The position numbers and the translations under genes were made by a program. The notes under the pieces are model-generated. The model was not told the origin of the DNA. It did no database searches and saw only the letters and a list, made by a program, of their open reading frames with translations. A DNA stretch of 64,000 nt from Sinonovacula constricta (taxonomy: Eukaryota; Mollusca; Bivalvia; Cardiida; Solecurtidae), in the NCBI GenBank assembly GCA_007844125.1, contig CM017562.1, forward strand, positions 59,713,029 to 59,777,028, read 5' to 3'. Positions 51,457 through 63,800 of this stretch are shown here, in pieces. Position 1 is the stretch's first letter. Every line of letters starts with the position of its first letter.

Positions 51457-51930
51457 TTGGTCTACTCCCATTTGGTCTACTCCCTTTTTGTCTACTCCCA
51501 TTTGGTCTACTACCATTAATTTTGGTCTACTCCTATTTGGTCTACTCCCTTTTGGTCTACTACCATTTGGTCTACTCCTATTTGGTCTACTCCCTTTTGG
51601 TCTACTACCATTTGGTCTACTCCTATTTGGTCTACTCCCTTTTGGTCTACTACCATTTGGTCTACTCCTATTTGGTCTACTCCCTTTTGGTCTACTACCA
51701 TTTGGTCTACTCCTATTTGGTCTACTCCCATTTGGTCTACTCCCATTTGGTCTACTACCATTTGGTCTACTCCTATTTGGTCCACTCCCATTTGGTTTAC
51801 TCAAATTGTTTACTCTAAATTTCCTATTTCATCCTCAATAGAAATCCCATTTGGTCTATTTTCAGCTTGTTTACTCTAAAATTCCTATTTCGCCCAGAGT
51901 AAAAAATCACATTTGGTCTATTCCCATTTA
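51457..51930. repeat. Minisatellite, 15-bp unit in a 45-bp higher-order repeat
   Basis: The unit is TTTGGTCTACTCCCA. Forms ending CTCCTA, CTCCCT and CTACCA recur in fixed order, giving a 45-bp trimer repeated about five times. Units after 51800 are degraded. The 5-codon period creates apparent proteins on both strands that I do not accept. Confidence 0.95.
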
Positions 51931-53146
51931 GCAATCAGCGAAATTTTTTTTTTTTTTTTTCAATCAGCAAAATTTTAACCAAAGTAGATGAATTGGGACA
52001 AATGCTAAAACTATTAAAGTACCCTCGGCAGATAAAATAGGTTTGAACCAAATGGGTTGTTACCTCTGTAATATCTCTATTAACTTGTGAAGCACCAATT
52101 GATATGATGGCTGTATTATCAGGAGATACACTATTTGCTGCAGAGGATCTACCAAATGTCTCATTACTTTTGAAGTTGTTTGCTAACAACTTAGATTTTG
52201 TTTTGTGTATGCTAATGAAGCATGGTAAATCTGACATAAAAAAATATATTTTCCCTCAGCTTCAGGCTGGTGATGGTGTGCAATAGGAGGCTTGCAGCTC
52301 TGCTCTTTCTCCAATTATAATCTCACAATGCATCCATTAAAGACAGAAACAGCTTTAGATTTAACACTAAAAGTGACAAAAACCTCCCAAACATTCTGCA
52401 TGCACCATGAATCCTGGCAGCCACAGGAAATGCATTGTTATTTTTACGCACCCGATCAATAGAAGTCGTGTTTTCTATAGCCTGAAAATTGCTAACTCGT
52501 TAAGATTTAATGTGAGGGCAATAAAGGAATGCTGGAAATTCTGGGGGAATATTTCTTACATCACATCCACAAGGCAAAGACAAGAGCTCTGTGAAGTATG
52601 ACCCCCCCCCCATATGAGCCCAAAATAAAACTGAATATATGCCTTATACAGCTTCCTCAGGAAGGTTTACTTGGTTCAAAGGTTTGATTGATTTTGTTCC
52701 AGAGTCTTATAGGTCACTGCAGGAAACATGTGATGGTTTGAGTCATTGTAAATTGACATTTATGAGTGGAGAAATGAAGGACCATTAACCTGTGCCCTGC
52801 CTGACTGAGATAGAGTGTGGAAAGTAGCAGAGCATGCTGGCCAATTCATAACATTCTATCAGACATGGTGCTCATTTCTGTGACTTCTAGAAGACTAATT
52901 TTCATTCTACTAAAGTGTTGATTAATCTGCATCAAATGTTAACATATATTTTTGTAAAAAGTTCATTCTTAACCTAGAAAACAAAATATTACTTACATAA
53001 TACATTTGTTCAGAATAATTTATTTTTTTAATTATTAAGAATTCACTGGTTAAAGATGAGTGTTTCTTCTGCTGCAGCTATTAATGTGTTGGGTTTGTTG
53101 TATAATTGCGTAAAAATCTGATATACAACATAATAGTAAAAGAAGT
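51931..53146. other. Unique sequence with a poly-T tract and a GCAAATAGTG-family fragment
   Basis: A T-run of about 19 lies at 51942-51960. ATACACTATTTGCTGCAG at 52127 is the family end motif. The block 52380-52600 is GC-balanced, has a 64-codon plus frame without splice support, and may be a conserved noncoding block. Confidence 0.4.
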
Positions 53147-54088
53147 TGTGACCAATTAGTGTCATTAACATTTGACCCAGTGACAATATGTGACCAATTA
53201 GTGTCATTAACATGTGACCCAGTGACAATATGTGACCAATTAGTGTCATTAACATGTGACCCAGTGACAATATGTGACCAATTAGTGTCATTAACATGTG
53301 ACCCAGTGACAATATGTGACCAATTAGTGTCATTAACATGTGACCCAGTGACAATATGTGACCAATTAGTATCATTAACATGTGACCCAGTGACAATATG
53401 TGACCAATTAGTGTAATTAACATGTGACCCAGTGACAATATGTGACAAATTAGTGTCATTAACATGTGACCCAGTGACAATATGTGACCAATTAGTGTCA
53501 TTAACATGTGACCCAGTGACAATATGTGACCAATTAGTGTCATTAACATGTGACCCAGTGACAATATGTGACCAACTAGAGTCATTAACATGTGACACGG
53601 TACCAGACCTAGTGACATTGTGACCAACTAGTCATTAACATGTGACATGATATCAGACCTAGTGACATTGTGACCAACTAGAGTCATTAACATGTGACAC
53701 GATACCAGACCTAGTGACATTGTGACCAACTAGTCATTAACATGTGACATGATATCAGACCTAGTGACATTGTGACCAACTAGTCATTAACATGTGACAT
53801 GATATCAGACCTAGTGACAATATGTGACCAACTACAGTATCATTAACATGTGACATAATACCAGACCTAGTCACATTGTGACAAACTAGTCATTAACGTG
53901 TGACATGATATCAGACCAAGTCACAATCTGTGACCAACTAGAGTATCTTTAACATGTGACATGATACCAGACCTAATGACAATGTGACCAACCAGTCATT
54001 AACATGTGACATACCAGACCTAGTGAAATTGTGGCCAACAACAGCATCATTAACATGTGACATGATATCAAGACCTAGTGACATTGTG
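53147..54088. repeat. Two-domain minisatellite: 42-bp units then 50-bp units
   Basis: Left domain (53147-53590): about 10 nearly perfect copies of GTGACCAATTAGTGTCATTA plus ACATGTGACCCAGTGACAATAT. Right domain (to 54088): about 10 more diverged copies of GTGACATTGTGACCAACTAG plus TCATTAACATGTGACATGAT and ATCAGACCTA. The two share CATTAACATGTGAC, so one descends from the other. The left is homogenised and the right older. Confidence 0.95.
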
Positions 54089-55974
54089 GCATTTTGTTTG
54101 GGTTTTTACTCATTGTCACTTTATACTTCTTTTTATATACTTGCTGAAAAATAAACTGAAATCCAGTGGCCATCACACTTTACAGTTTGTTTATTATAAA
54201 TGAAGAATTACTGCTCCCAGTTCAATGATCTATCAATCAATGTAAGGACTTAAGTTAGGTATCGAAAAAACAAGAACAACTAGGGGCCTTCTTCTCAACA
54301 CAAGATTATAGGTCACAACAATTTTGGACTTATATATGATTCTAGTTTTAGATAAGATTCAATCAATAATGCTGCTGCACTTAACATTAAAGAGATTGTC
54401 AAGATGCATAAATAGTTAAACAATTTGTATTTTTCTCTCGTAACACATATAACTCATCATCGTGACATTACATCAATGAAGTCACAACAACAAAATTCTT
54501 TCTCTTTATTTATGGACCTGAAAATGATCATCTCATTGCTACTAGATAAATACTTTCAAAGGGGTTTATACTGTAATCATAAACATAAATTGATTTTAAA
54601 AATATTTTTCATTTGCAGCATTTTTTTGTTAACATTTCACGTGATATGAGACACACTGATATTATTGTGACAGGAGGTAAACAGAGGTTATGCAGTCCCA
54701 GCAAATTGCCAGACTGCTGTGTCTCCAAGATCTCTATCAGTAAAGACAGCAAATTGGGCAATAGTCTTTTCTAATGAATTGGCTGCTGTCCCCATTTAAT
54801 GAATTTGTGTATATTTTATGAAGCCATTGACTTTTATATGACTTACCTTAATGTAACAGTTTTTTATTAATTCACTAGAATTAAAATTTCATTGCTGTAA
54901 TAAAAAACAAAATGTATCAAAGATGATTATCAAATGATTAAGGTACATTTATACATTTCTCTGAAAGTATTGACAGTTAACTGCATACACCTACCTACAT
55001 TAATGTAAGTTATCTAGTTGCAAATTGTTTTGATAATTAATATCTAAATTTAATCTAAATTAATGGCATGTCTGAGATTACCTTTTTTTGTGCAAACTTA
55101 GTTCTTTACAGGACATCATAAGTGCTACCCGAATTTAAGCATTCTGGCTTTATGTCCCTGAGTTCATAAGAACTGCAAACTCCAAAGGCAAAACGTTGGA
55201 TTTGAGTTTCTTTTAATCACATCAAGCTGACTGCAATGTCAAAAATATCTGCCTACAAATTAAACATGATAAAGTTAAGAGAAAACAAATAAAGGCTTGA
55301 TTATTTGAGTACAGAAACAAAAAGCGAAACAATGGCAAATGGTGGTGGGGTGGGTTGTGGGGTGAGGATGTAAGCAGGAAGTGTGAAACTTGTAAGATCT
55401 GCCTCAATTCTTGTTCAGGCTTAGGCAAAAAGTGTTAATCCTACTAGGAATGATCTGATCAAAATTGCACTTTTTGCTGCTCAGTATCCAGTAAATAATA
55501 TATATGTTTACATTCCAATATAAGAGCATGATAACCAGTGTGTGTTATTCACACAATGAAGCACAATCTTCATTATCATATTCAAGGTGATGGCTTGTAA
55601 ATTGTGCACCAGTACACAATTATAAGGTCAATCATCATCATACAAACACTTTAGCTATACAAAACTTAATTGCTTCGGCAGCCCAGATACTTTATAAACA
55701 GGGAGGCAAGTGGATTGGTTTGGTTTCATAGGCAATTCCTTTCTGGAAACTGGCCTTCCTGCATCAGCCTTTCCACACAAAGTACTTGCTTAAATCAATT
55801 AGAGAAAGGAAAATAAAAATCGATTATATAACAAGATATGATATCTGAACAAGCATTTTATGCATCCCTTGATACTTGGAGATGTCAAAATTTCCCCAAA
55901 AATTTCCACACACTAGAAAATTGCCTGCATGTCTTACTCAGGTTAGAATTGGTAGAGTTGGTTGTCTTTTGTTC
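54089..55974. other. Unique intronic sequence with a GCAAATAGTG-family copy at 55430-55482
   Basis: GGCAAAAAGTGTTAATCC and the inverted end GCACTTTTTGCTGC mark the family copy. No exon is supported elsewhere. Confidence 0.45.
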
Positions 55975-58900
55975 TTTGTGGAACCAGGTTGAAAGGAGAG
56001 ACATATTGTAATCAACTTCTGTGAAAACAGGTGGAAACGTGAGACACATTGCAAATATGGCACCAGGCGGAAAAGAAACAAGACATAGTTAACTACCTGT
56101 GGAATCAGGTGGAAAAAAGTCATAGTCAAACATGTGGAACCAAGTCATAGTCAATTACATGTGGAACCAAGTATGAAACAAGTCATAGTCAACTACATGT
56201 GGAATCAGGTGGAAAAAAGTCATAGTCAACTACATGTGGAACCAGATGGAAACAAGTCATAGTCAACTACATGTGGAACCAGGTGGAAACAAGTCATAGT
56301 CAACTACATGTGGAACCAGGTGGAAACAAGTCATAGTCAACTACATGTGGAATCAGGTGGAAACAAGTCATAGTCAACTACATGTGGAACCAGGTGGAAA
56401 CAAGTCATAGTCAACTACATGTGGAACCAAGTAGAAACAAGTTATAGTCAACTACATGTGGAACCAGGTGGAAACAAGACATAGTCAACTACATGTGGAA
56501 CCAGGTGGAAACAAGTCATAGTCAACTACATGTGGAACCAGGTGGAAACAAGACATAGTCAACTACATGTGGAACCAGGTGGAAACAAGACATAGTCAAC
56601 TACATGTGGAACCAGGTGGAAACAAGACATAGTCAACTACATGTGGAACCAGGTGGAAACAAGTCATAGTCAACTACATGTGGAACCAGATGGAAACAAG
56701 TCATAGTCAACTACATGTGGAACCAGGTGGAAACAAGTCATAGTCAACTACATGTGGAACCAGGTGGAAACAAGTCATAGTCAACTACATGTGGAACCAG
56801 GTGGAAACAAGTCATAGTCAACTACATGTGGAATCAGGTGGAAACAAGTCATAGTCAACTACATGTGGAACCAAGTAGAAACAAGTTATAGTCAACTACA
56901 TGTGGAACCAGGTGGAAACAAGTCATAGTCAACTACATGTGGAACCAGGTGGAAACAAGTCATAGTCAACTACATGTGGAACCAGGTGGAAACAAGTCAT
57001 AGTCAACTACATGTGGAATCAGGTGGAAACAAGTCATAGTCAACTACATGTGGAACCAGGTGGAAACAAGTCATAGTCAACTACATGTGGAACCAGGTGG
57101 AAACAAGTCATAGTCAACTACATGTGGAACCAGGTGGAAACAAGTCATAGTCAACTACATGTGGAACCAAGTAGAAACAAGTTATAGTCAACTACATGTG
57201 GAACCAGGTGGAAACAAGACATAGTCAACTACATGTGGAACCAGGTGGAAACAAGTCATAGTCAACTACATGTGGAACCAGGTGGAAACAAGACATAGTC
57301 AACTACATGTGGAACCAGGTGGAAACAAGACATAGTCAACTACATGTGGAACCAGGTGGAAACAAGACATAGTCAACTACATGTGGAACCAGGTGGAAAC
57401 AAGTCATAGTCAACTACATGTGGAACCAGATGGAAACAAGTCATAGTCAACTACATGTGGAACCAGGTGGAAACAAGTCATAGTCAACTACATGTGGAAC
57501 CAGGTGGAAACAAGTCATAGTCAACTACATGTGGAACCAGGTGGAAACAAGTCATAGTCAACTACATGTGGAATCAGGTGGAAACAAGTCATAGTCAACT
57601 ACATGTGGAACCAAGTAGAAACAAGTTATAGTCAACTACATGTGGAACCAGGTGGAAACAAGTCATAGTCAACTACATGTGGAACCAGGTGGAAACAAGT
57701 CATAGTCAACTACATGTGGAACCAGGTGGAAACAAGTCATAGTCAACTACATGTGGAATCAGGTGGAAACAAGTCATAGTCAACTACATGTGGAACCAGG
57801 TGGAAACAAGTCATAGTCAACTACATGTGGAACCAGGTGGAAACAAGTCATAGTCAACTACGTGTGGAACCAGGTGGAAACAAGTCATAGTCAACTACAT
57901 GTGGAACCAGGTGGAAACAAGTCATAGTCAACTACATGTGGAACCATGTAGAAACAAGTCATAGTCAACTACATGTGTAACCAGGTGGAAACAAGTCATA
58001 GTCAACTACATGTGGAACCAGGTGGAAACAAGTTATAGTCAACTACATGTGGAACAAGGTGGAAACAAGTCATAGTCAACTACATGTGGAACCAGGTGGA
58101 AACAAGTCATAGTCAACTACATGTGGAACCAGGTGGAAACAAGTTATTGTCAACTACATGTGGAACCAGGTGGAAACAAGTTATAGTCAACTACATGTGG
58201 AACCAGGTGGAAACAAGTCATAGTCAACTACATGTGGAACCATGTAGAAACAAGTCATAGTCAACTACATGTGGAACCAGGTGGAAACAAGTCATAGTCA
58301 ACTACCAGGTGGAACCATGTAGAAACAAGTTATAGTCAACTACATGTGGAACCATGTAGAAACAAGTCATAGTCAACTACATGTGGAACCAGGTGGAAAC
58401 AAGTCATAGTCAACTACCAGGTGGAACCATGTAGAAACAAGTTATAGTCAACTACATGTGGAACCAGGTAGAAACAAGTCATAGTCAACTACCAGGTGGA
58501 ACCATGTAGAAACAAGTCATAGTCAACTACCAGGTGGAACCATGTAGAAACAAGTCATAGTCAACTACATGTGTAACCAGGTGGAAACAAGTCATAGTCA
58601 ACTACCAGGTGGAACCATGTAGAAACAAGTTATAGTCAACTACATGTGGAACCAGGTGGAAACAAGTCATAGTCAACTACCAGGTGGAACCATGTAGAAA
58701 CAAGTCATAGTCAACTACATGTGGAACCAAGTATGAAACAAGTCATAGTCAACTACATGTGGAACCAGGTGGAAACAAGTCATAGTCAACTACATGTGGA
58801 ACCAAGTATGAAACAAGTCATAGTCAACTACATGTGGAACCAAGTATGAAACAAGTCATAGTCAACTACATGTGGAACCAAGTAGAAACAAGTCATAGTC

Positions 58901-59292
58901 AACTACATGTGGAACCAGGTGGAAACAAGTCATAGTCAACTACATGTGTAACCAGGTGGAAACAAGTCATAGTCAACTACATGTGTAACCAGGTGGAAAC
59001 AAGTCATAGCCAACTACATGTGGAACCAAGTAGAAACAAGTTATAGTCAACTACATGTGGAACCAGGTGGAAACAAGACATATTCAACTACATGTGGAAC
59101 CAGGTAAAAACAAGTCATAGTCAACTACGTTTGGAATCAGGTAGAAACAAGTCATAGTCAACTACATGTGGAACCAGGTGGAAACAAGACATATTCAACT
59201 ACATGTGGAACCAGGTAAAAACAAGTCATAGTCAACTATGTTTGGAATCAGGTGGAAACAAGTCATAGTCAACTACATGTGGAACCAGGTGT
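55975..59292. repeat. Largest minisatellite, 37-bp unit, about 88 copies
   Basis: The unit is CATAGTCAACTACATGTGG plus AACCAGGTGGAAACAAGT. The first units (55975-56100) are diverged. The rare variant AAGTAGAAACAAGTTATAG appears at about 56430, 56874, 57170 and 57614. The 740-bp spacing of each pair shows that a 20-unit block was duplicated in tandem. From 58300 a second form with TACCAGGTGGAACCATGTAG is interleaved. Confidence 0.98.
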
Positions 59293-61462
59293 AATGAGAG
59301 GCATTTTGTAATGAACTATATGCAGGTTTTATCGGGTTTTAATCAGTATTTACCATCAAGGGTCTTGTTTGTTGATGTCAAATGGTATACAATACATGTA
59401 CTTGCACAAAATTTCCAAATTTTACTTATAGACAATTGAAATAGTGAAAATGATGAAACATTAGAGTTTATGTAACCTTTAAATTTTATAACTGTGATAA
59501 CTGTATCATTATTCAATGACATTTAAAGTAAAAACAACCTACTAGTAAACTGTCTGGCAGTGTCTGTCACTCTGTACCAAAGTAGTGTACACCATGGGAC
59601 ATTAACAAACAAGACATGTTAAGGTAAATGCTTACTAAAATACAAATAATCCTATATGTACTTGTTACAGAATGGCTCTCATTTAGACCTGGTGTAATTA
59701 TTTAATTTCTTAAGTTGTATCTGACAATTTGAACCAAATTTTTTTTCCTCTTTTCTCAAATAACAAAATAAGTTGCTGTTACCTGAAAAAAATCTTGCAA
59801 AAATGCTGCTCATTGCTACCATAGATCAGTGTGAACAGTGAAACGTAAATCTCCACTCCTCATTACAGACAGGTATTTTCTATCTGAGTAGTGCTGTAGA
59901 GATAGCTATTTGTAACTAAGAAAACCATATATCTCACTTTTGAGTTTACGTTATATCGTCATCAGGGTAATTCGCTCTGATGTTGATATCTATTTTTAGC
60001 AGAGAGCACTTTCATGATTATTTATAGATTTGGAATAATTTAACTTTTAGACTGTATTATAGCGAATTGTATTGTCTAACAATAAGTCTGGTGTTCAAAA
60101 CTAAACTATGAGTTTATGCAGAAATTATGCCGTAATCCCGGAAATCAGTGGTCAGGTATTGTTACATGAATTTGATATAGGCAAAGTGTCCGATACCACC
60201 TTTAAACAATGATAAAACTGTAATGGTTAATTGCTCAACATTTGGCACTCTGGAATGCATTTTGATGCAAATGCAATATGTCTTAAAAAGAAATACAAAT
60301 TATATTATATAGATAGACAAAGCCACTAAAATACATACAAACATGTTTTCCTTTTAACTAATTAACAGGAAAAGTGTCTTTACAATAAACTATAAAGTAA
60401 ACTACAATAATTGTGAATACTGAGGTGTACATAACGGCTAGTGAGTTTTCAATTTTATTCTTTTGTTTGTGTTATATTTATAAGTCTTTTAAGTCATGGG
60501 GAAGCATTAATGTTTCTATATAAAAAGACTGGTAACATTCTCTAGTTGGAAGTTATGAATGGATTAGATTTCTACCATCAAAAAAGCTGTAAATACAGTT
60601 TTTTTGTATACAATATGGCACATATCCATTGTATTATAGCTATGGATCAATAGTTCCTAACCATACGTTGAAAGGATTCTATAAAAAATAATTAAAATAA
60701 AATTTCAAATATATTTTAAAACTTAGATGTCATATAATGTATTAAGTTATTCTGGTTGTATCCCATGTTTTTCAACAGTGATTGTATTATCCCATGACCT
60801 GTATTTTTTGCACAAATTCTCAAAATGATGAGCTTTTATGTACAGATTACTATCGAATACTGATAGCTACTACAGATCTCTTTCAAGTTTGTCAACAGAA
60901 AATAAATTTTGTACCTACATTATTCTTCATTAAGAGCAAAAGGATTTAAAATTCTTGTGTTTCTAAAATAACTCCTTACAAGTTTTTTGATTATGATCAC
61001 CCAAGAAGGCTCAATTGAAAGTAAGCAATTTGCCTGGCATTTTTATCGCTTATGGCTGAAAATGGAAGATAAACATAATCCATATGGTCTATTTAACAAA
61101 GGTTGCTCTAAATGATCTATAGGTTATAATTTTTTGTAGCAACAAAAGATTTGGCATAAAATTATTCCAGTTCCTGGACCTTTAATTATGAGTCAGCTAT
61201 AAACAATACACATTTTTAAAAAAAAAAAAGAAGAAAAGAATTAATATTACATATGTTACTAGCATCGAAGGCAAAATGTCATCAAATTTTTGCATGTATG
61301 GTCAAAGTGAAATTCCCAGAAAAATAGGATTGAACCAAAATCAATGAAATCTCATACAAAACAAGTAACTCTTGCACCATGAAGAAAAAGCAATATTTTA
61401 AATATTTGGCACCACACTTTCAGACTGAATTAAAATATCTCAGAGATGACTATATATCTTAC
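59293..61462. other. Intronic sequence, nothing recognised
   Basis: AT-rich unique sequence of about 2.2 kb with no paired splice signals that I trust. Confidence 0.45.
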
Positions 61463-61569
61463 TGGCTGGTTGTTTAATTATTACAGTAGAGGTGTCATTT
61501 ATAAAGATAGGGCTGACAGACCCAATGTTGGCACCTTCCTTCCAAATTCCCCACAACCCCATATGTATA
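61463..61569 (-). CDS. Internal 107-bp exon of the minus-strand membrane-protein gene (start uncertain)
   Basis: The donor CCAGCCA/GTAAGAT is strong, and the reading frame that ends there is open for 35 codons. It includes WGIWKEGANIG and an N-D-T glycosylation sequon. One base (A) remains and joins TC of the exon at 49824 to give Ile. The upstream boundary is less clear. ACAG at 61570-61573 gives the start used here; an AAG a few bases upstream (exon start 61577, phase 0) is an alternative. The pyrimidine tract lies about 25 bases further up and ends in its own CAG, use of which would put a stop in this frame. A 126-codon frame on the opposite strand overlaps the whole exon and is the main competing reading. 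Confidence 0.42.
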
Positions 61570-61651
61570 CTGTATCTCTTCAGTATGAATCATTCTGTAC
61601 AAAGATGGTGTATATAGATAGAAACTGGTCGATTTTGTGGATTTATCATAC

Positions 61652-61772
61652 CCTAGACAGTGCGTCTTGCCCAAGTTCCAATAAACACATGAATAATCAG
61701 TATACTTTTGTTTGGGAAGATGGTTGGCCTTCCAACTTGAATTTCCATATAGCCAGTCCCCAAAGGACCCCG
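61652..61772 (-). CDS. Candidate upstream exon, minus strand
   Basis: The acceptor is ACATATCTGCCAG and the donor is CTAGG/GTATGA. Read as two bases, 39 codons, two bases, it is phase-compatible with the exon at 61463-61569 across a very short 82-bp intron. That frame is rich in aromatic residues and Cys (GDWLYGNSSW, DYSCVYWNLG, THC), which suits an extracellular domain. A second frame from the same acceptor, in phase 0, also looks protein-like (GYMEIQVGRPTIFP). It would fit the exon at 62210 but reaches a TAG after 39 codons. I cannot decide between the frames without a transcript. Confidence 0.3.
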
Positions 61773-62209
61773 CTGGCAGATATGTATGATGGAAACTATC
61801 CACAACACTCCCAGGCCCTATTTGAACCTTTACAGTGGGTCAGCATCAACACCAGAGAACATCAACAAGGATAAAGGATGAAGAGACTCAACTTATAGGA
61901 TTGATGTAAATTTGAAATGAAACATGCAATTGCTACCATTTGTTTTCATCTTGTTGCAATTTATAGTCACATTTACATCTAGTTTAAACAGAACAGAATG
62001 TACTATTGTGAACATTTGATGATTTTGTACTGATATGGTATACCAACTGTGTGACTCTTTCAAATTTCACACCCTATAATGGATAAACATATTATGTTCC
62101 GCTGCACTAGGAAATGTTTAACTCTGTTAGGTCTGCTGCTTTTCCCTGAATGGTAATATTGAGTTAGTTGTGAACGCAAAAACTGTTTAAATAACATCCA
62201 TGTCTTACC

Positions 62210-62261
62210 GATTCACAGCCAGAAAGTTTTTTTTCTCCATTTACACATTCCTTTGGAAATC
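62210..62261 (-). CDS. Candidate 52-bp upstream exon, minus strand
   Basis: A strong donor, GAATCG/GTAAGAC, ends a single open frame of 17 codons with two cysteines (FPKECVNGEKKLSGCES). The acceptor ends ATATGTCATAG after a T-rich stretch. It leaves phase 0 downstream, which matches the phase-0 reading of the segment at 61772 but not the phase chain used for 61652-61772. It is either a true upstream exon of the minus-strand gene or a chance combination of signals. Confidence 0.28.
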
Positions 62262-62789
62262 TATGACATATTTTAAGTAAGAAAATGTGAAAAGGTCCTA
62301 TGTAATTCCCACAAGTATTATAATTTGACCTAATGCTATATGAAGGCACATATAAGTACACATAAAATTGTCAAAAAACATTGAGACAAGATATTACAAG
62401 CGTAGAGAAACAACAACAATTAACACCTTGGAACAGTCAGTGGGCAAAAGGACTGATTTTCGGGTAAGCTGCTTGCACAATTAACATACATATGTATAGC
62501 TTGCTACATCTTCTAGTCAAATGTGTAAATCGCTTCACTTGTTGATGTTATTTGTAACAGTGCCCCTGCCTGCCCTCAATAATAAGATGTATGCTGTCAA
62601 GGACACATTTTTTTCATTTTTCTTTGCTGCTAATGGCTGTTTGATTCTTGTTGAACATGATAACAAATCACATGACTAATTCTACATTTTAACAGATTAC
62701 TGATCTATTAAGTTGTACAGTAAGCAATCAGGTAACTAGTTGCTATCACGCATCATCTGCTGTCTCAATTCACTCGAGAGGGAATTTAC

Positions 62790-62845
62790 CAGTTTGAAGT
62801 CTTGCTCAATTTGCCACAGACAAGATGGAAAAGTCGAATATAAAA
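62790..62845 (-). CDS. Weak candidate 56-bp exon, minus strand
   Basis: The minus-strand acceptor GGTGCCTTGACAG has a pyrimidine-rich approach, and the donor is AAACTG/GTAAAT. One frame is open for 18 codons (LYSTFPSCLWQIEQDFKL) and ends in phase 0. It does not match the start phase of the candidate at 62210. It could join the phase-0 reading that starts at 61772. Supported only by signals and an open frame. Confidence 0.2.
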
Positions 62846-63254
62846 CTGTCAAGGCACCAGCATGTAAGGGTTATGTTGTATGAAGTTTAAATAATAATCT
62901 TCTTATTTGGACACTTTTACACTGCTCACTATAAGACCACTAACATTAGGTGTCCTGTGTTAACTAGTAATAATTTCAAAAATTGATTAAGCTATGAACC
63001 ATAATCTATGAAGCAACAAACACTAAAACAGTACGGACTTTTTTTAAATTAATTAGGTCAGTTTAGATAAACGATATTAGGACAATGTTTGATAAATTTA
63101 TTTGTTACAATGCAATTTTTACCAAACATTCAAATGTATTTTGAACTTTATAATAATTGATAAAGATTTCTCCTGAACATAGCATCTTAACCAATAAAAG
63201 TTTAAGCCCATCTTAATGCTAATAAAAACTTAATTGTAGAAATAAAATAAACAA
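62846..63254. other. AT-rich sequence, nothing recognised
   Basis: No open frame or repeat of note. Confidence 0.4.
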
Positions 63255-63800
63255 GAGACTGTCGAAGATTGGTGATCTCCCCAAATGGGTATTTTGTGAT
63301 ACAAAAACGGTTGGTTGAATAACTATGAAGGTGAAGTTTGTAAATGGAGTAGTGCTATAAAATCAGACATTATCAGACCTGTACCTATGAAGGTTGAAGG
63401 GAAGTTAAGGTAGACTGATAGACTAAAAAATGTATTGGCTGGACACAATTTTGCTTCAAGGTCACACTGTGACCTTGACCTAAAAGGAAGAAACATTTTG
63501 CACAAGACACGTCTTATTGATATGGTGATCATTTCTGTAAAACAATTTTTAAATCCAACTATAAATAACAAAGTTATGGACAAGCCACAAGTTTGCTTCA
63601 AGGTCATGCTGTGACCTTAACCTGCAATTAATTGAATATTGCACGCGCCACGTCGTCTCGATATGACGTTTCTGTCAAATAATTTTAAAATGCATCTTCA
63701 AATAACAAAGTTATGGGCCGGACACGAATGCAGGACAAACGGACGGTCAATGTGACTACTATATTTATGCTCTCCCAAATTTTCATTCCGGGAGCATAAC
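63255..63800 (+). repeat. Dispersed bivalve-type element with internal duplication and 3' hairpin
   Basis: Two copies of a segment of about 145 bp lie in tandem (63440-63587 and 63588-63727). Each has TTTGCTTCAAGGTCA, TGTGACCTT and AATAACAAAGTTATGG. Then come CCGGACACGAATGCAGG, ACGGACGG and finally ATGCTCTCCC with GGGAGCAT, a hairpin at the 3' end. The plan (duplicated body, GGACGG, terminal hairpin) parallels the element at 22890-23615. Confidence 0.65.

Noticed and set aside
51451..51841. Basic SRPNG and hydrophobic GLLPF repeat proteins
   Set aside because: Shadows of the 15-bp minisatellite on either strand.
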